A DNA stretch of 64,000 bases from an uncultured Pedobacter sp. (GTDB taxonomy: Bacteria > Bacteroidota > Bacteroidia > Sphingobacteriales > Sphingobacteriaceae), in the NCBI RefSeq assembly GCF_946479715.1, contig NZ_CAMLHF010000003.1:10425-74424 (forward strand), given 5' to 3'. Shown here piece by piece: positions 17,019-26,509 of the stretch. Below the pieces are notes generated by a model, which worked only from the letters and a program-made list of their open reading frames with translations, did not search any database and was not told where the DNA came from. Both the position numbers and the translations under genes were made by a program. Every line of letters starts with the position of its first letter. The stretch's first letter is position 1.

Positions 17019-17987
17019 TTAGGAGACGGTATCTCTTAACAATTTGGCCTTGGCTGGAGCGTAATAATATTTAAACCAAAGCTTATCTCCTAAATAAAGT
17101 GTAAAGCCAAGCGGGAGCGAGAGTAAAACAAGCGCCTTACCCCATCCGGTTCCTATGCTATTATATTGACGCAAAAAGGATGCAGAATGCATTCCATAAC
17201 GGGAGAGCTGAGCGGCTCTTTTAAAAAAGAATACGGGCGAGCTGAAAAACCAATGTGGCAGGTCTTCATTCACTACATCAACATCACACATAATTAAGCC
17301 TTTGGCATTTCGGATTCTGTTTGCCTTGCCACTCAGGTTGCCAAAACCAGAGCCGGTTGGCATAAAATAAGTTAACACTACAGTATTGATGCAGATGTAC
17401 TTGTATTGGCGACCCAACCTATTCCAGATATAGCTTTCGGGTACAAATTTATAGCCATCGGCCTCGGGATATGGATTCTTTTTCAGCAATGCAGTACGCA
17501 TTAAGCCAAATTTATCGCCTTGTATTTTATATTTAAACTGAAATTCCCCTCCTGTAATGGTAATGTGATCAGCAGGAAATAAATCGCCGACAATCTGTTT
17601 TGTAGCTGAATCTTCTACTAAAGCACAAACACACCAATACTTGTCTCTTACATCGGGCGAGAGGCTTTCCCACTCATTAACCAAAGTTTTAAGGCCATCG
17701 TCGCAAAGGGCATCATCGGAATCAAGTATCGCACACATTTCGCCGCTTGCAAGCTTTACTCCCTGATTCACGGCAGAGGGCTTGCCTCCGTTGGGCTTTT
17801 GATAATAATTAATATTTAAAGGCGATTCACGCTGCCATGCCGATACGGTTTCTGCTGTATTATCTGTAGAACCATCATCAACAATAATCCACTCAAAATT
17901 TTTAAAGGACTGTTTGCTCAACGATTCATAACAACGATGAAGCGTTTCAGCACGATTATAGGCAGGAGTGATAATCGATATAAACAT
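17019..17987 (-). CDS. Family 2 glycosyltransferase
   Basis: The 322-residue GT-A protein starts FISIITPAYNRAETLHRCYESL, has WIIVDDGSTDNT, GGKPSAVNQGV and the DxD-type AILDSDDALCDDG. It lacks membrane spans apart from a weak hydrophobic stretch near the C-terminus (VLLSLPLGFTLYLG). It probably adds one sugar to a surface glycan or lipid-linked precursor. No other polysaccharide genes flank it, so donor and acceptor are unknown. Confidence 0.85.
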   Translation of the reverse strand: MFISIITPAYNRAETLHRCYESLSKQSFKNFEWIIVDDGSTDNTAETVSAWQRESPLNINYYQKPNGGKPSAVNQGVKLASGEMCAILDSDDALCDDGLKTLVNEWESLSPDVRDKYWCVCALVEDSATKQIVGDLFPADHITITGGEFQFKYKIQGDKFGLMRTALLKKNPYPEADGYKFVPESYIWNRLGRQYKYICINTVVLTYFMPTGSGFGNLSGKANRIRNAKGLIMCDVDVVNEDLPHWFFSSPVFFFKRAAQLSRYGMHSASFLRQYNSIGTGWGKALVLLSLPLGFTLYLGDKLWFKYYYAPAKAKLLRDTVS

Positions 17988-18122
17988 AGCTATGCTAATA
18001 AATTAAAATATGGTGGTTCGTATGGTTCTGATAAATGCTTGTTACGAGGTTATCGTGACGAGCTAATCCCTGTATTATCAGTGAGTTGAAATTAGTAAAA
18101 AACTAATTGATATACAAGTAAT

Positions 18123-18159
18123 ATTAATGCAGCCATGCTCCTGCCATAGCTGCATTAAT
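18123..18159. terminator. Inverted repeat after the DJ-1-like gene
   Basis: An 11-bp perfect inverted repeat (ATTAATGCAGC / GCTGCATTAAT) encloses a 15-base loop, 8 bases beyond the DJ-1-like stop. There is no T-run, so it may be a weak terminator or mRNA-stabilising stem. The rest of 17988-18122 shows no gene. Confidence 0.45.
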
Positions 18160-18166
18160 AGGAGAT

Positions 18167-18943
18167 TTATTTTGAAAGTAATGCCAAAACCGCTTCGCCA
18201 ACTGCATGTGCAGACTGAGGGTTTTGTCCGGTAACCAATCGCTGATCAGTTACAACATGTTCTTGCCATGGAGCTGCTTTTTCATAAATACCACCCCGCT
18301 CAATCAACTTATCTTCCAATAAAAAAGGAACAACTTTATCCAATTTAACGGCTACCTCTTCCTCATTGGTAAAGCCGTTCACTTTTTTGCCGGTTATCAG
18401 GTACTTGCCATCGCTCAATTTAATGTTCACAATCCCTGCAGGACCATGACAAACTGCACTTACAATACCGTTGTTTTCATATATTTTAGTGGCTATTGCC
18501 GAGATTTCTTCATTATCTGGAAAATCCCAAACCGCTCCATGGCCACCTGCATAATAAATAGCTGCATATTCTTCAGGATTTACCTCGGCAGGCTTTAAGC
18601 TATGATTGATTTTATTGTGATAGTATTGGTCGTCCCAGAATTCCTTATTTACTGCATCACTTAAGTCCAGGCCATCAACCGGAGGCTGGCCTCCCTTTGG
18701 GCTAACAAAGTCTATTTCATAGCCGGCGTCTTTCAATACTTTCCAGGCATGGGTTACTTCGCCCAAATAATAACCTGTTGGCTCACTTGTGTTTCCTTTT
18801 TTATCGTGGCTGGTAACCACAAACAGAATTTTCTTTTTCATAGTAGTTGTTTTAATTGTTGGCTGTGCCGCTGCTGACAAGGTTAGAGATATTAAAGTGG
18901 CACACGCGGCAAGTGCCATTATTCCTTTTTTGATCAAATTCAT
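18167..18943 (-). CDS. Exported DJ-1/PfpI (Hsp31/glyoxalase III-like) protein
   Basis: The 258-residue protein has an N-terminal signal-like stretch (GIMALAACATLISLTLSAAAQ) before a DJ-1/PfpI domain. C165-H166 in VSAVCHGPAG (nucleophile elbow) and E62 match the Glu-Cys-His arrangement of Hsp31-type glyoxalases/deglycases. A start at the internal MKKKILFVV would give a cytosolic form; the longer frame with signal peptide is preferred because its hydrophobic core is good. Likely role: detoxification of methylglyoxal or a holdase function. The Crp-family regulator 93 bases upstream on the same strand may control it. Confidence 0.82.
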   Translation of the reverse strand: MNLIKKGIMALAACATLISLTLSAAAQPTIKTTTMKKKILFVVTSHDKKGNTSEPTGYYLGEVTHAWKVLKDAGYEIDFVSPKGGQPPVDGLDLSDAVNKEFWDDQYYHNKINHSLKPAEVNPEEYAAIYYAGGHGAVWDFPDNEEISAIATKIYENNGIVSAVCHGPAGIVNIKLSDGKYLITGKKVNGFTNEEEVAVKLDKVVPFLLEDKLIERGGIYEKAAPWQEHVVTDQRLVTGQNPQSAHAVGEAVLALLSK

Positions 18944-19036
18944 TTATATGAGATAAAATATAATGATGCAAAGTTGGAGCAATAATACAACAGCAAAAAG
19001 GATGCTAATCACAAAATATGTGTGATTACACGCACA

Positions 19037-19603
19037 TTATGGGTGGCTTAACCGGCTTAGGGTTTCTCTGGAAACCCCTAAATAAGATGCCAATAAAGTT
19101 TTAGGAAGGCGTTGGAGTAATTTTGGATTCAGTTTAAAAAGACGGTTATATCTTTCCTGAGGATTTTTATTGAGCAGCAGCAAGATACGTTGTTGCAGTG
19201 CTACATACCCCACATTGGATTTTTTACGAAAGAAATTGGCAATGCTATGTAATTCGTTGCAGAGCTTTTCCTTATTGTCTCTTGATAGAACAAGTAATTC
19301 ACAATCTTCTATACAATCTATGGCTATTGTTGCCGGGGTGCAATTCATGTAAGCCTGAAAATCGGTGATCCACCAATCTTCCATAGCAAACTGAAGGATG
19401 TGTATCTTCCCGTCTTCATCTGTATGATACGCTTTAAGCAATCCTTTTACTACCCAATACTCGTTATGGACTTCGCTGTCTTCCTGCACCAGGAATTGAT
19501 GTTTCTTAAGCTTTTTACTGCTGAACATTGAAGACACATATTCGAATTCGGCATCGGTTAACGGAGTGATTGTTTCTATATGTTGCTTTAAAGCGCTATT
19601 CAT
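19037..19603 (-). CDS. Crp/Fnr-family transcriptional regulator
   Basis: The 188-residue protein has a cyclic-nucleotide-binding-like beta barrel (about 25-115: KKHQFLVQEDSEVHNEYWVVKGLLKAYH) and a C-terminal winged HTH (RLPKTLLASYLGVSRETLSRL). The Arg/Ser cAMP-binding signature of true CRP is absent, so the ligand is unknown. Such short Crp-like regulators are abundant in Bacteroidota and often sit next to redox or stress genes. It precedes the DJ-1-like gene. TAGATTTG at 19636-19629 is a probable -7 box. Confidence 0.88.
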   Translation of the reverse strand: MNSALKQHIETITPLTDAEFEYVSSMFSSKKLKKHQFLVQEDSEVHNEYWVVKGLLKAYHTDEDGKIHILQFAMEDWWITDFQAYMNCTPATIAIDCIEDCELLVLSRDNKEKLCNELHSIANFFRKKSNVGYVALQQRILLLLNKNPQERYNRLFKLNPKLLQRLPKTLLASYLGVSRETLSRLSHP

Positions 19604-19703
19604 TATAAGAAGAGGTTTTGAAGGAAAACAAATCTATTTACTTTTTTTGAATTTCTGCTCTGGCATGAAAGTAGTACTATCATTTGTACTAAACTAAAAA
19701 GGA

Positions 19704-20255
19704 ATGAATTTACCATCGTTTAAGCGGATCAATTTTAAAAAAGTAAAAACCGATATTCAGGGAAGTTTTAAACAACTTGCGGCAGGTGGCTTTAAGCAGA
19801 TTTTTAATCAGATTGATCAGCTGAACATCAAAAAAGGTGTTGATGCCATGGGGATTGATAAGTTTACCAATCAATGCGCTTTATTGGCAGCAGGCTCCGG
19901 ATTAATTACCGGAGTAGGTGGTGTTGGAACCATGCTTATTGGTACACCGCTGGATGTGATTAATATTATCACTCAGCAATTTAGGGTTACTCTGGCCATT
20001 TCTTACCACAATACGGGTAAATATAAAATCAGTTTTGACGACTTTTTTAAGATTGTCGCTTCATCTGTTAAGGCCGATGCCAAATTGGCCATCAGCAAAA
20101 ACATTATGGAAGAGGTTGCGGAGAAAATCCTGATGAATTTAGGATCTAAATTAAGCCGACGTTTAGTACCTGTTGCAGGTGGTGTTATTGGCGGTACTAT
20201 CAATTATTTGTTTATTAAAGGTTTAGCTAACGAATTGAGGAAGAAGGGTACTTAA
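19704..20255 (+). CDS. EcsC-like small protein
   Basis: The 183-residue protein contains glycine-rich hydrophobic segments (LLAAGSGLITGVGGVGTMLIGTPLDVINIITQQFRVTLAIS and VPVAGGVIGGTINYLFIKGLANELRKK), which resemble the EcsC family pattern of a pair of amphipathic or membrane-associated helices. EcsC proteins are associated with an ABC exporter in Bacillus, but the family function is not known. It is divergent from the Crp gene, sharing a 100-base intergenic region. Identification rests on pattern only. Confidence 0.6.
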   Translation: MNLPSFKRINFKKVKTDIQGSFKQLAAGGFKQIFNQIDQLNIKKGVDAMGIDKFTNQCALLAAGSGLITGVGGVGTMLIGTPLDVINIITQQFRVTLAISYHNTGKYKISFDDFFKIVASSVKADAKLAISKNIMEEVAEKILMNLGSKLSRRLVPVAGGVIGGTINYLFIKGLANELRKKGT

Positions 20256-20339
20256 ATCTGACTACAACAACAGTAGATTCGGCTACATACTGCTACTTTA
20301 TCCTGCAGATCTTTGGAGTGTCAATAAAATTATACTCCA

Positions 20340-21233
20340 ATGAAAATAACAATTACAGGTTCCTTAGGTCACATTAGCAGACCATTAACCAAAACACTAG
20401 TAGAACAAGGTCACGAGGTTACAGTAATAAGCAGTAACCCGGACAAAAAAACCGAGATAGGGGCTTTAGGTGCAATACCCGCCATAGGCGCTTTAGAAGA
20501 TGTAAACTTTTTGACAGAAACCTTTACCGGCGCAGATGCAGCATATACCATGGTGCCACCCAACAATTACTTTGACCATAGCCTCGATCTTCTTGCTTAC
20601 TATCGCCAACTTGGACAAAATTATGCCAATGCTATTGAGGGATCTGGCGTAACGCGTGTAGTTAACTTGAGTACCATTGGTGCCCATTTAGAGAAAGGTT
20701 CAGGAATTCTGATCGGTGCACACAACGTTGAAGGTATCCTTAATGGGTTGTCGCCAGAAGTATCCATTACCCATATCCGTCCTACATCTTTCTTTTATAA
20801 CCTATACGGCTATACAGATATGATCAAAAACGGGGGCTTTATAGCGGCAAACTACGGTGCAGAAAGTATTATTCCATGGGTTTCACCGATAGACATTGCC
20901 TCGGCGGTTGCAGAGGAATTAGAGACACCATTTACCGGCAGAAAAGTACGTTATGTAGCCAGCGAAGAACTTACAGGCAACGAAACTGCACGTATTTTAG
21001 GCGCTGCTATAGGTAAGCCTGATTTGAAATGGGTGATCATTTCTGATGAAGAAACACAAAGCAGTTTGGTGTCAATTGGAATGAACCCCCGCATTGCAGC
21101 CGGCCTGGTTGAAATGTATGCAAGTTTGCACAACGGTTTGTTGGCAGAAGATTATAACCGCAATAAACCGGCAGTTATGGGAAAAGTAAAACTGAGTGAC
21201 TTTGCAAAAGAATTTGCCACAGCCTTTAACTAA
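20340..21233 (+). CDS. NmrA-like NAD(P)-binding protein
   Basis: The 297-residue atypical SDR begins MKITITGSLGHISRPLTKTLVEQGHEVTVIS (Rossmann fold with a GSLGHIS variant of GxxGxxG). It contains VVNLSTIGAH and THIRPTSFFYN in place of a classical YxxxK, as in NmrA/azoreductase-like sensors and quinone reductases. It is followed after 18 bases by an AraC-type gene, forming a two-gene operon. A similar AraC/SDR combination is found at 60725-62456. Confidence 0.82.
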   Translation: MKITITGSLGHISRPLTKTLVEQGHEVTVISSNPDKKTEIGALGAIPAIGALEDVNFLTETFTGADAAYTMVPPNNYFDHSLDLLAYYRQLGQNYANAIEGSGVTRVVNLSTIGAHLEKGSGILIGAHNVEGILNGLSPEVSITHIRPTSFFYNLYGYTDMIKNGGFIAANYGAESIIPWVSPIDIASAVAEELETPFTGRKVRYVASEELTGNETARILGAAIGKPDLKWVIISDEETQSSLVSIGMNPRIAAGLVEMYASLHNGLLAEDYNRNKPAVMGKVKLSDFAKEFATAFN

Positions 21234-21251
21234 AAATGATTAATTTGTGAT

Positions 21252-22172
21252 ATGGCAATTACAGCACCGCATAGGTTTAAAACGATCAGCGAATTTCATA
21301 AGTTCAGGGAACTACCTAAGCCAGAACATCCGCTGATTAGCGTAATTAACGTAGAGGCTATATCGCGTTTGCAGGACAGTGAACCGGTTAGTCTGGTACT
21401 TGATTTTTACTGTATTGCACTAAAAAGAAATTTTAATGGCAAAATGAAATACGGCCAGCAGGCTTATGATTTTGATGAAGGCATTATGACTTTTATGTCG
21501 CCGGGCCAGGTTTTCAGTATTGAGGTGAACAATAACGAGAAATTGAAACATTCGGGATGGATACTTTATATCCATCCCGATTTTCTTTGGAACACCCCAC
21601 TGGCCAGAAAAATAAAGGAATATGAATACTTTGATTATTCGGTACATGAAGCACTGTTTCTATCTGAAAAAGAAGAGGAAATGATTGCCGCCATTATGTT
21701 AAACATTGAGCAGGAGTATCGTGCCAATATAGACAAGTTCAGTCAGGACCTTATTGCGGCTCAACTGGAGTTATTACTAACCTATGCGGGAAGGTTTTAC
21801 CACCGGCAGTTCCTTACCAGAAAAATAAGCAACCATAAAACCCTGAACAAGCTGGAAGACCTGCTTACCATATATTTTAACAGCGATGATCTGATAAAAA
21901 GAGGCCTGCCTACTGTAGCTTACATTGCTGACACACTAAATGTATCGCCCAGTTATTTAAGCGGGCTACTTAAAACACTGACGGGTCAAAGTACCCAGCA
22001 ACATATACATGAAAAACTGATTGAAAAAGCAAAAGAAAGATTATCTACCACAACTTTATCTGTAAGTGAAATTGCCTACACCCTAGGTTTTGAGCATTCA
22101 CAGTCATTTAGTAAATTATTTAAAAAGAAAACTAATCTTTCGCCATTAGCGTTCAGAAATACATTTATTTAA
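21252..22172 (+). CDS. AraC-family transcriptional regulator (paralogue A)
   Basis: The 306-residue protein has an N-terminal cupin-like effector region (about 1-170) and a C-terminal double HTH (VAYIADTLNVSPSYLSGLLKTLTGQSTQQHIHEKLIEKAKERL, then VSEIAYTLGFEHSQSFSKLFKKKTNLSPLAFR). It is closely similar to the AraC protein at 60725-61642 over its whole length (shared YDFDEG, HPDF, QQHIHEKLIEKAKE and more). It probably autoregulates and controls the upstream NmrA-like oxidoreductase. Confidence 0.9.
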   Translation: MAITAPHRFKTISEFHKFRELPKPEHPLISVINVEAISRLQDSEPVSLVLDFYCIALKRNFNGKMKYGQQAYDFDEGIMTFMSPGQVFSIEVNNNEKLKHSGWILYIHPDFLWNTPLARKIKEYEYFDYSVHEALFLSEKEEEMIAAIMLNIEQEYRANIDKFSQDLIAAQLELLLTYAGRFYHRQFLTRKISNHKTLNKLEDLLTIYFNSDDLIKRGLPTVAYIADTLNVSPSYLSGLLKTLTGQSTQQHIHEKLIEKAKERLSTTTLSVSEIAYTLGFEHSQSFSKLFKKKTNLSPLAFRNTFI

Positions 22173-22265
22173 CTAAATTGTCCATCAACTTATTGTTAGC
22201 TTGGCACAGTTGATGCTTCTATCTAAGGCATAGAAATGGCTCTTAATTGATAAATAAATACATAT

Positions 22266-22724
22266 ATGTTAATAATCAATAGTTTTGAAGAATATAAATC
22301 ACATTTAGGCAAGGAGTTAGGTATTTCTAATTGGCATAAAATAGATCAGGAACAGATTAATAAATTTGCTGATGCAACACTGGATCACCAATGGATCCAT
22401 GTGGATAAAGAAAAAGCAGAAAGTGAGGGGCCTTTTAAAGCGACCATTGCACATGGGTATTTAACCTTATCATTAATTCCATACTTATGGAAACAGATTG
22501 CCGATGTTCGCAACATTAAAATGGAAATAAACTACGGTATTGAGTCTTTTAGATTTGGCCAGGCTGTTTTAGTTGACAGTGAGGTACAACTAAAGGCTAA
22601 GCTTAATTCCATAGCAAACTTAAGAGGTGTTACCAAAGTTGTTATTGAAGCTACGCTTATCATTAAAGATCAACCAAAACCGGCTTACACCGGGAATGTG
22701 GTATTCCTGTATCATTTTATATAA
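22266..22724 (+). CDS. MaoC-like (R)-specific hydratase domain protein
   Basis: The 152-residue hot-dog fold protein carries the hydratase motif FADATLDHQWIHVDKEKA (catalytic Asp and His spaced as in MaoC/NodN enzymes) and GPFKATIAHGYLTLSLIPYL. It likely hydrates trans-2-enoyl-CoA to (R)-3-hydroxyacyl-CoA or a related substrate. Its 3' end overlaps the converging monooxygenase gene by 13 bases. No fatty acid genes are adjacent. Confidence 0.85.
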   Translation: MLIINSFEEYKSHLGKELGISNWHKIDQEQINKFADATLDHQWIHVDKEKAESEGPFKATIAHGYLTLSLIPYLWKQIADVRNIKMEINYGIESFRFGQAVLVDSEVQLKAKLNSIANLRGVTKVVIEATLIIKDQPKPAYTGNVVFLYHFI

Positions 22725-24265
22725 CTCCTGATCTCTAAATTGCAAACAAACCAATGATCGGCTGCCTTTCGGATTTCGCGTGGATCTGGATCGTTGTCAG
22801 CAGCCCAGGCGATAATCCCATCAGGCCGTATCAGCACAGCACTTAAGCCTAATTGTTCTTTTGCGCTGTCTGAAATGTATTTTATCTGATCACCATATTC
22901 ACTCACTAAAGATTGTATTGAAGCATTATTATTAAAATCGAGCAGTATTCCATGGCCATCATGCATTAATTCGCCAATTTTTGTACCGTCTTCGAGCTCA
23001 AAGTTTGGAACACTGTGGCCTGTCAGCGGGTGGCTGCCCGCAAGATTGTAATTTGTATTAACACCCCAAACCCGTCCTGCAATATAGGTGGCACCATCAG
23101 GGGTATCCATAAGGTCGCGTATAATGGCATTCAGTGCGCGGGCATGAGGGTCTGGTTTCATAATCGAAACCTGGGCTCTTGACCAATCCAGCACCTGTGC
23201 GCCAATTGGGTATCGCTCGCTATAATAGCTGTCCAACAAGGCTTCCGGGGCTTTTTCATGGATGGTTGCAGCGAGCTTCCAGCCGAGGTTCATGGCATCG
23301 CCTAGCCCAAGATTAAGTCCCTGGCCTCCCAAGGGCGAGTGAATATGTGCGGCATCACCCGCTAAAAATACCCGTCCGCTTCTGTAACTTGTTGCCTGGC
23401 GTGCCCGGTCGGTCCAGGTGGTTGCCGTGTGCAAGGTACTAATGGTAACATCGGTATTTGAGATGCGGCGTAACACCTCCTGCAGGTGATCTAAAGTAAG
23501 CGGTTCAGCAGAGCTGTGAAATGCCCCGCTATCAAAATCTTGTATCAGTACATAACCCGGTTGTGATTGCATGTACATCCCTCGTGGTGTCACATTTCGT
23601 CCCGGGCTGAGTTTTTCTGGATCGACCAGGTCAACCCGGGTAGAGTAGCCGGTAAATTCTGGCTCCGTACCTGCAAATTCAAAACCGCCAGCCTTGCGAA
23701 CAACACTACGGCTTCCATCGCAGCCCACGAGCCATTTACCCTGAAAAGATTGGTCGCCAGACTGAACAGTTACCATATCCGCAGTTTGATGAAAGCCGGT
23801 AATGGCATGCCCGCGTCTGATCTCTACACCCAGGGATTCTGCACGGCGGACCAGCACCGTTTCAAGCTCCTGCATTTCAGAAATTAAACTGGTCTGAGTA
23901 GCGCTCGGCAGACGATACCTCCACTGTGAGGTGTCAACATTACCGTCAAGAAATGGGATGCCGGCAAAGTGCCCTCCCTGGCGACGTGGTCCCTCTGTTG
24001 CAGCCGACGTTTTATGTGGGTTTTTAACGCGTTTATGTAGCTCGAGGTACTTTAATAGGTCTCGACGGTAAAGTGATTCAATAGTAGGCGTCGAAAGTCC
24101 CCTTATCCCGAAAGGCAGCTGTTTCAATGGAGAGTGCGGATCTTCCGCCTTTTCAAGTATTAGTACTGAGCATTTGGCCAGGGCCAGTTCACAGGCCAGG
24201 AACAGACCTACAGGCCCTGCGCCAGCAATGATTACATCGTAAATAGAATTGTTTTGTGTTTTCAT
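22712..24265 (-). CDS. FAD-dependent aromatic monooxygenase (rifampicin monooxygenase-like)
   Basis: The 517-residue group A flavoprotein hydroxylase has DVIIAGAGPVGLFLACELA (GxGxxG, about 10-25), a KWLVGCDGSRSVVRKAG DG motif, RVFLAGDAAHIHSPLGGQGLNLGLGDAMNLGWKLA (GD motif) and a thioredoxin-like C-terminal part (about 420-517). The layout matches polyketide and rifampicin hydroxylases (Iri/Rox, RdmE type). It would use NAD(P)H and O2 to hydroxylate an aromatic compound, perhaps for antibiotic detoxification; the substrate is unknown. It follows an AraC gene by 39 bases on the same strand. Confidence 0.83.
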   Translation of the reverse strand: MKTQNNSIYDVIIAGAGPVGLFLACELALAKCSVLILEKAEDPHSPLKQLPFGIRGLSTPTIESLYRRDLLKYLELHKRVKNPHKTSAATEGPRRQGGHFAGIPFLDGNVDTSQWRYRLPSATQTSLISEMQELETVLVRRAESLGVEIRRGHAITGFHQTADMVTVQSGDQSFQGKWLVGCDGSRSVVRKAGGFEFAGTEPEFTGYSTRVDLVDPEKLSPGRNVTPRGMYMQSQPGYVLIQDFDSGAFHSSAEPLTLDHLQEVLRRISNTDVTISTLHTATTWTDRARQATSYRSGRVFLAGDAAHIHSPLGGQGLNLGLGDAMNLGWKLAATIHEKAPEALLDSYYSERYPIGAQVLDWSRAQVSIMKPDPHARALNAIIRDLMDTPDGATYIAGRVWGVNTNYNLAGSHPLTGHSVPNFELEDGTKIGELMHDGHGILLDFNNNASIQSLVSEYGDQIKYISDSAKEQLGLSAVLIRPDGIIAWAADNDPDPREIRKAADHWFVCNLEIRSYIK

Positions 24266-24304
24266 AGTAAATATTAAAACACAAAATTCTGGAATGCTCT
24301 TGCG

Positions 24305-25123
24305 TTAGGCTTGTATAAACGCGACAAAATCGCTGCTCACCACTTGTTTCCCTTTCCTGGCTTTTCGCGCAAATGCCGCAGGGGTAGTGCCGCTGTAGCG
24401 CTTGAATTCCCTGCTCAGGTGGGCTTGATCTGTATAACCCAGCTCATGAGCTAAACCCGCGAGGTTCGAATCCGGATAAAGCCACAAATGATTACGCACC
24501 TGCTCAAAGCGCATCAGACCCGACACGTCTTTAACAGTATAGCCAGAAGATTGCTTGAACTTCCTTTCCAGTGTACGTACAGTTGCATGAGCTGCCGCTG
24601 CCACCTGACTAACGGGCATAGTGCCCTTTGCTTGCCCCATAGCAACCCCTGCCTTGAATAGCATACTGTCAATAGCAATCTGCGACCGTGTGTTAAGGAA
24701 ATACTGTTTAACATGAGCAATTGCTTCATCTATATGCCCCGCTTCGATCAACTTGCTCAATGTGGATTGAAGCTGTGCTATAGGATGTTCAAATGTACGT
24801 ACTCCATCTTTACCTGATGGGAGGCCAAGCAAATCGAACACCGTCCATGGAAAGCACCTGATGCCAATAATTTCTAAACGGTTTTCTGCATCAAAAAGAA
24901 CTGGCTGATTGAGCAGACCCATCATAAATGGCGAGGGTAATTGCTGGAGGCCCCCATTGCGGGAAATGCTGCAGGGGCCTCCGAAATAAAAAATAATCTC
25001 AGCATAGCCATCAGGTTGCACCTCAAAGCCCGACTGCAATTCTCCAGATTCTCTTCTGTTGTACCAAAAGCACTTTATAGTGTCGCAGAGCGCTTCAGGC
25101 GATTCAAATTCTTGGTGAAACAT
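24305..25123 (-). CDS. AraC-family regulator with DUF6597-like N-terminus
   Basis: The start was placed at ATG 25123 (MFHQEFESPEALCDTIKCFWYNRRE), giving 272 residues, because a longer frame would run 67 bases into the upstream YCII gene. The C-terminal HTH region is KGTMPVSQVAAAAHATVRTLERKFKQSSGYTVKDVSGLMRFEQVRNHL with a second helix pair in LAGLAHELGYTDQAHLSREFKRYSGTTPAAFARK. The N-terminal PDGYAEIIFYFGG is typical of the ligand domain. It probably controls the neighbouring monooxygenase. Confidence 0.85.
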   Translation of the reverse strand: MFHQEFESPEALCDTIKCFWYNRRESGELQSGFEVQPDGYAEIIFYFGGPCSISRNGGLQQLPSPFMMGLLNQPVLFDAENRLEIIGIRCFPWTVFDLLGLPSGKDGVRTFEHPIAQLQSTLSKLIEAGHIDEAIAHVKQYFLNTRSQIAIDSMLFKAGVAMGQAKGTMPVSQVAAAAHATVRTLERKFKQSSGYTVKDVSGLMRFEQVRNHLWLYPDSNLAGLAHELGYTDQAHLSREFKRYSGTTPAAFARKARKGKQVVSSDFVAFIQA

Positions 25124-25140
25124 CCTGAAAGATAGCAGGA

Positions 25141-25479
25141 TTATTTTGTTAGAGCAACAGGAATTTCCCGTACTTCTACTTTTCCCCCGTATAAAAGAAC
25201 GGGGCATGATTTTGCAAGATCTAAAGCCTCTTCTATAGTTTTCGCCTGAAGAACAATATTGCTCACAACTTTAAGGTTATCGGAAAGAACCGTTTCTTTT
25301 TTTATCAACTTTTCTTTCCCGGTTACTGTATAACTATCTCCTGGAAAAGCGAAGCTTAATACATAAACCTCATCTGCTTTCCATTGTTCAATTACTTTCT
25401 CCCACTGAGGGCCAGCGGATTTTGCTTGCTCTGTACCATAAGTATCGGGTACCCTTACTAATAAACTATACTGTTTCAT
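25141..25479 (-). CDS. YCII-related domain protein
   Basis: The 112-residue protein has the ferredoxin-like YCII pattern (MKQYSLLVRVPDTYG, GPQWEKVIEQWKADEVYVLSFAFPGDSYTV, then TIEEALDLAKSCPVLLYGGKVEVREI). Family members may be small enzymes or partners of sigma or AraC regulators; none of this is shown here. It is flanked by two AraC genes on the same strand, 17 and 61 bases away after start correction. Confidence 0.75.
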   Translation of the reverse strand: MKQYSLLVRVPDTYGTEQAKSAGPQWEKVIEQWKADEVYVLSFAFPGDSYTVTGKEKLIKKETVLSDNLKVVSNIVLQAKTIEEALDLAKSCPVLLYGGKVEVREIPVALTK

Positions 25480-25540
25480 ATCTTTTTTTGATACAAATAT
25501 CAGTCTACAGATTTATTGATAATTGTAAAAAATCATTGAT

Positions 25541-26317
25541 TTACCAATACAAACCGGATTTAAAAAAATCTGTTGGTGTTTGGCCTGTGAAAAGTTTAAA
25601 CTCTTTATTGAAATGCGATTGATCGTAATAACCGTTTTCAAGTGCTATCTGAATAAAGGATGAATGCTCTGGATTTTTTTTAATAATGGATTTTATTTTT
25701 ATTATGGAAGAAAACTGCTTTGGTGTAGCACCAACAACTTTCCTGAATCGTTTCTCAAATGCATCATTACTGATATATAAGCTTTTAGCCAATTCGTTAA
25801 TTTTACTGGCTCCATTACTTGAATAAATTTTAGCGATGGCATCCCCAACAAGCATATCGGGTTTGTTATACAGGAGTTTTGAGTATAAAAAGCGCTCAAC
25901 AATAGCAATTCTCGTAATGCTATTTTCTGCTTCGGCCAATCGCTCTTCTACAATTGAAATTTCGGACTGGGGAAAGAAATTGTCGAGCGAAATGCTTTCC
26001 TCAAACAACTCATGAACCGGTTGTTTAAAAAATGCCGATATACCTGTTTCTTCGAATTGTACAATTAAAGCTGCTGTTTGAGGTAGGTAATTGATAAGTC
26101 GAACAGATTTTCTTAAACCTGAAAATGTTGCGGCAGGTAAAATAGTTTTCCCTGCATCTGTGACGTAAGAAATTTGTCCTTTAAAACGGAAGGCAATAGC
26201 AAACGAAGTATCTGGCACAACCCTGTTAACCAACTCATCCTGGCTTTCAATGATTTTGTAAGCTTTGATAAATGGCCGCAATAGGGTAGTAGGTGTGTAC
26301 TCTTCCATTTTCATCAT
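25541..26317 (-). CDS. AraC-family regulator with DUF6597-like N-terminus
   Basis: From the ATG at 26317 (MMKMEEYTPTTLLRPFIKAY) the protein has 258 residues. The N-terminal half (VVPDTSFAIAFRFKGQISYV ... ISAFFKQPVHELFEESI) is the usual effector domain. The C-terminal HTH pair is ASKINELAKSLYISNDAFEKRFRKVVGATPKQFSSI and SFIQIALENGYYDQSHFNKEFKLFTGQTPTDFFKS. A TTG 15 bases upstream is also possible as a start. It is the first gene of a minus-strand run AraC-YCII-AraC-monooxygenase. Confidence 0.85.
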   Translation of the reverse strand: MMKMEEYTPTTLLRPFIKAYKIIESQDELVNRVVPDTSFAIAFRFKGQISYVTDAGKTILPAATFSGLRKSVRLINYLPQTAALIVQFEETGISAFFKQPVHELFEESISLDNFFPQSEISIVEERLAEAENSITRIAIVERFLYSKLLYNKPDMLVGDAIAKIYSSNGASKINELAKSLYISNDAFEKRFRKVVGATPKQFSSIIKIKSIIKKNPEHSSFIQIALENGYYDQSHFNKEFKLFTGQTPTDFFKSGLYW

Positions 26318-26467
26318 TTGTTGTCTATACAAATTGCCGTGGCATAACTTATTACACTAATGCTAACTTCAGGATATTTCATCAGTTATCTATTCATCGG
26401 TTTGAAGATTTACATTTGGATTACTGACTTAAAATCTAAAAAATATTTATTCGATATTTAGAAAACG

Positions 26468-26504
26468 AAAAAAGCCGTTCTTCTCATCGAGAAACGGCTT
26501 TTTA
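26468..26504 (-). terminator. Terminator after the tRNA gene
   Basis: On the minus strand AAAAAGCCGTT pairs with AACGGCTTTTTT around a short inner stem, followed by a T-run. It lies just past the 3' end of the tRNA. Confidence 0.85.
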
Positions 26505-26509
26505 AGCAG

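Noticed and set aside
25124..25207. Longer N-terminus of the AraC regulator at 24305
   Set aside because: It would overlap the YCII gene and lacks family resemblance; the ATG at 25123 gives a normal start.
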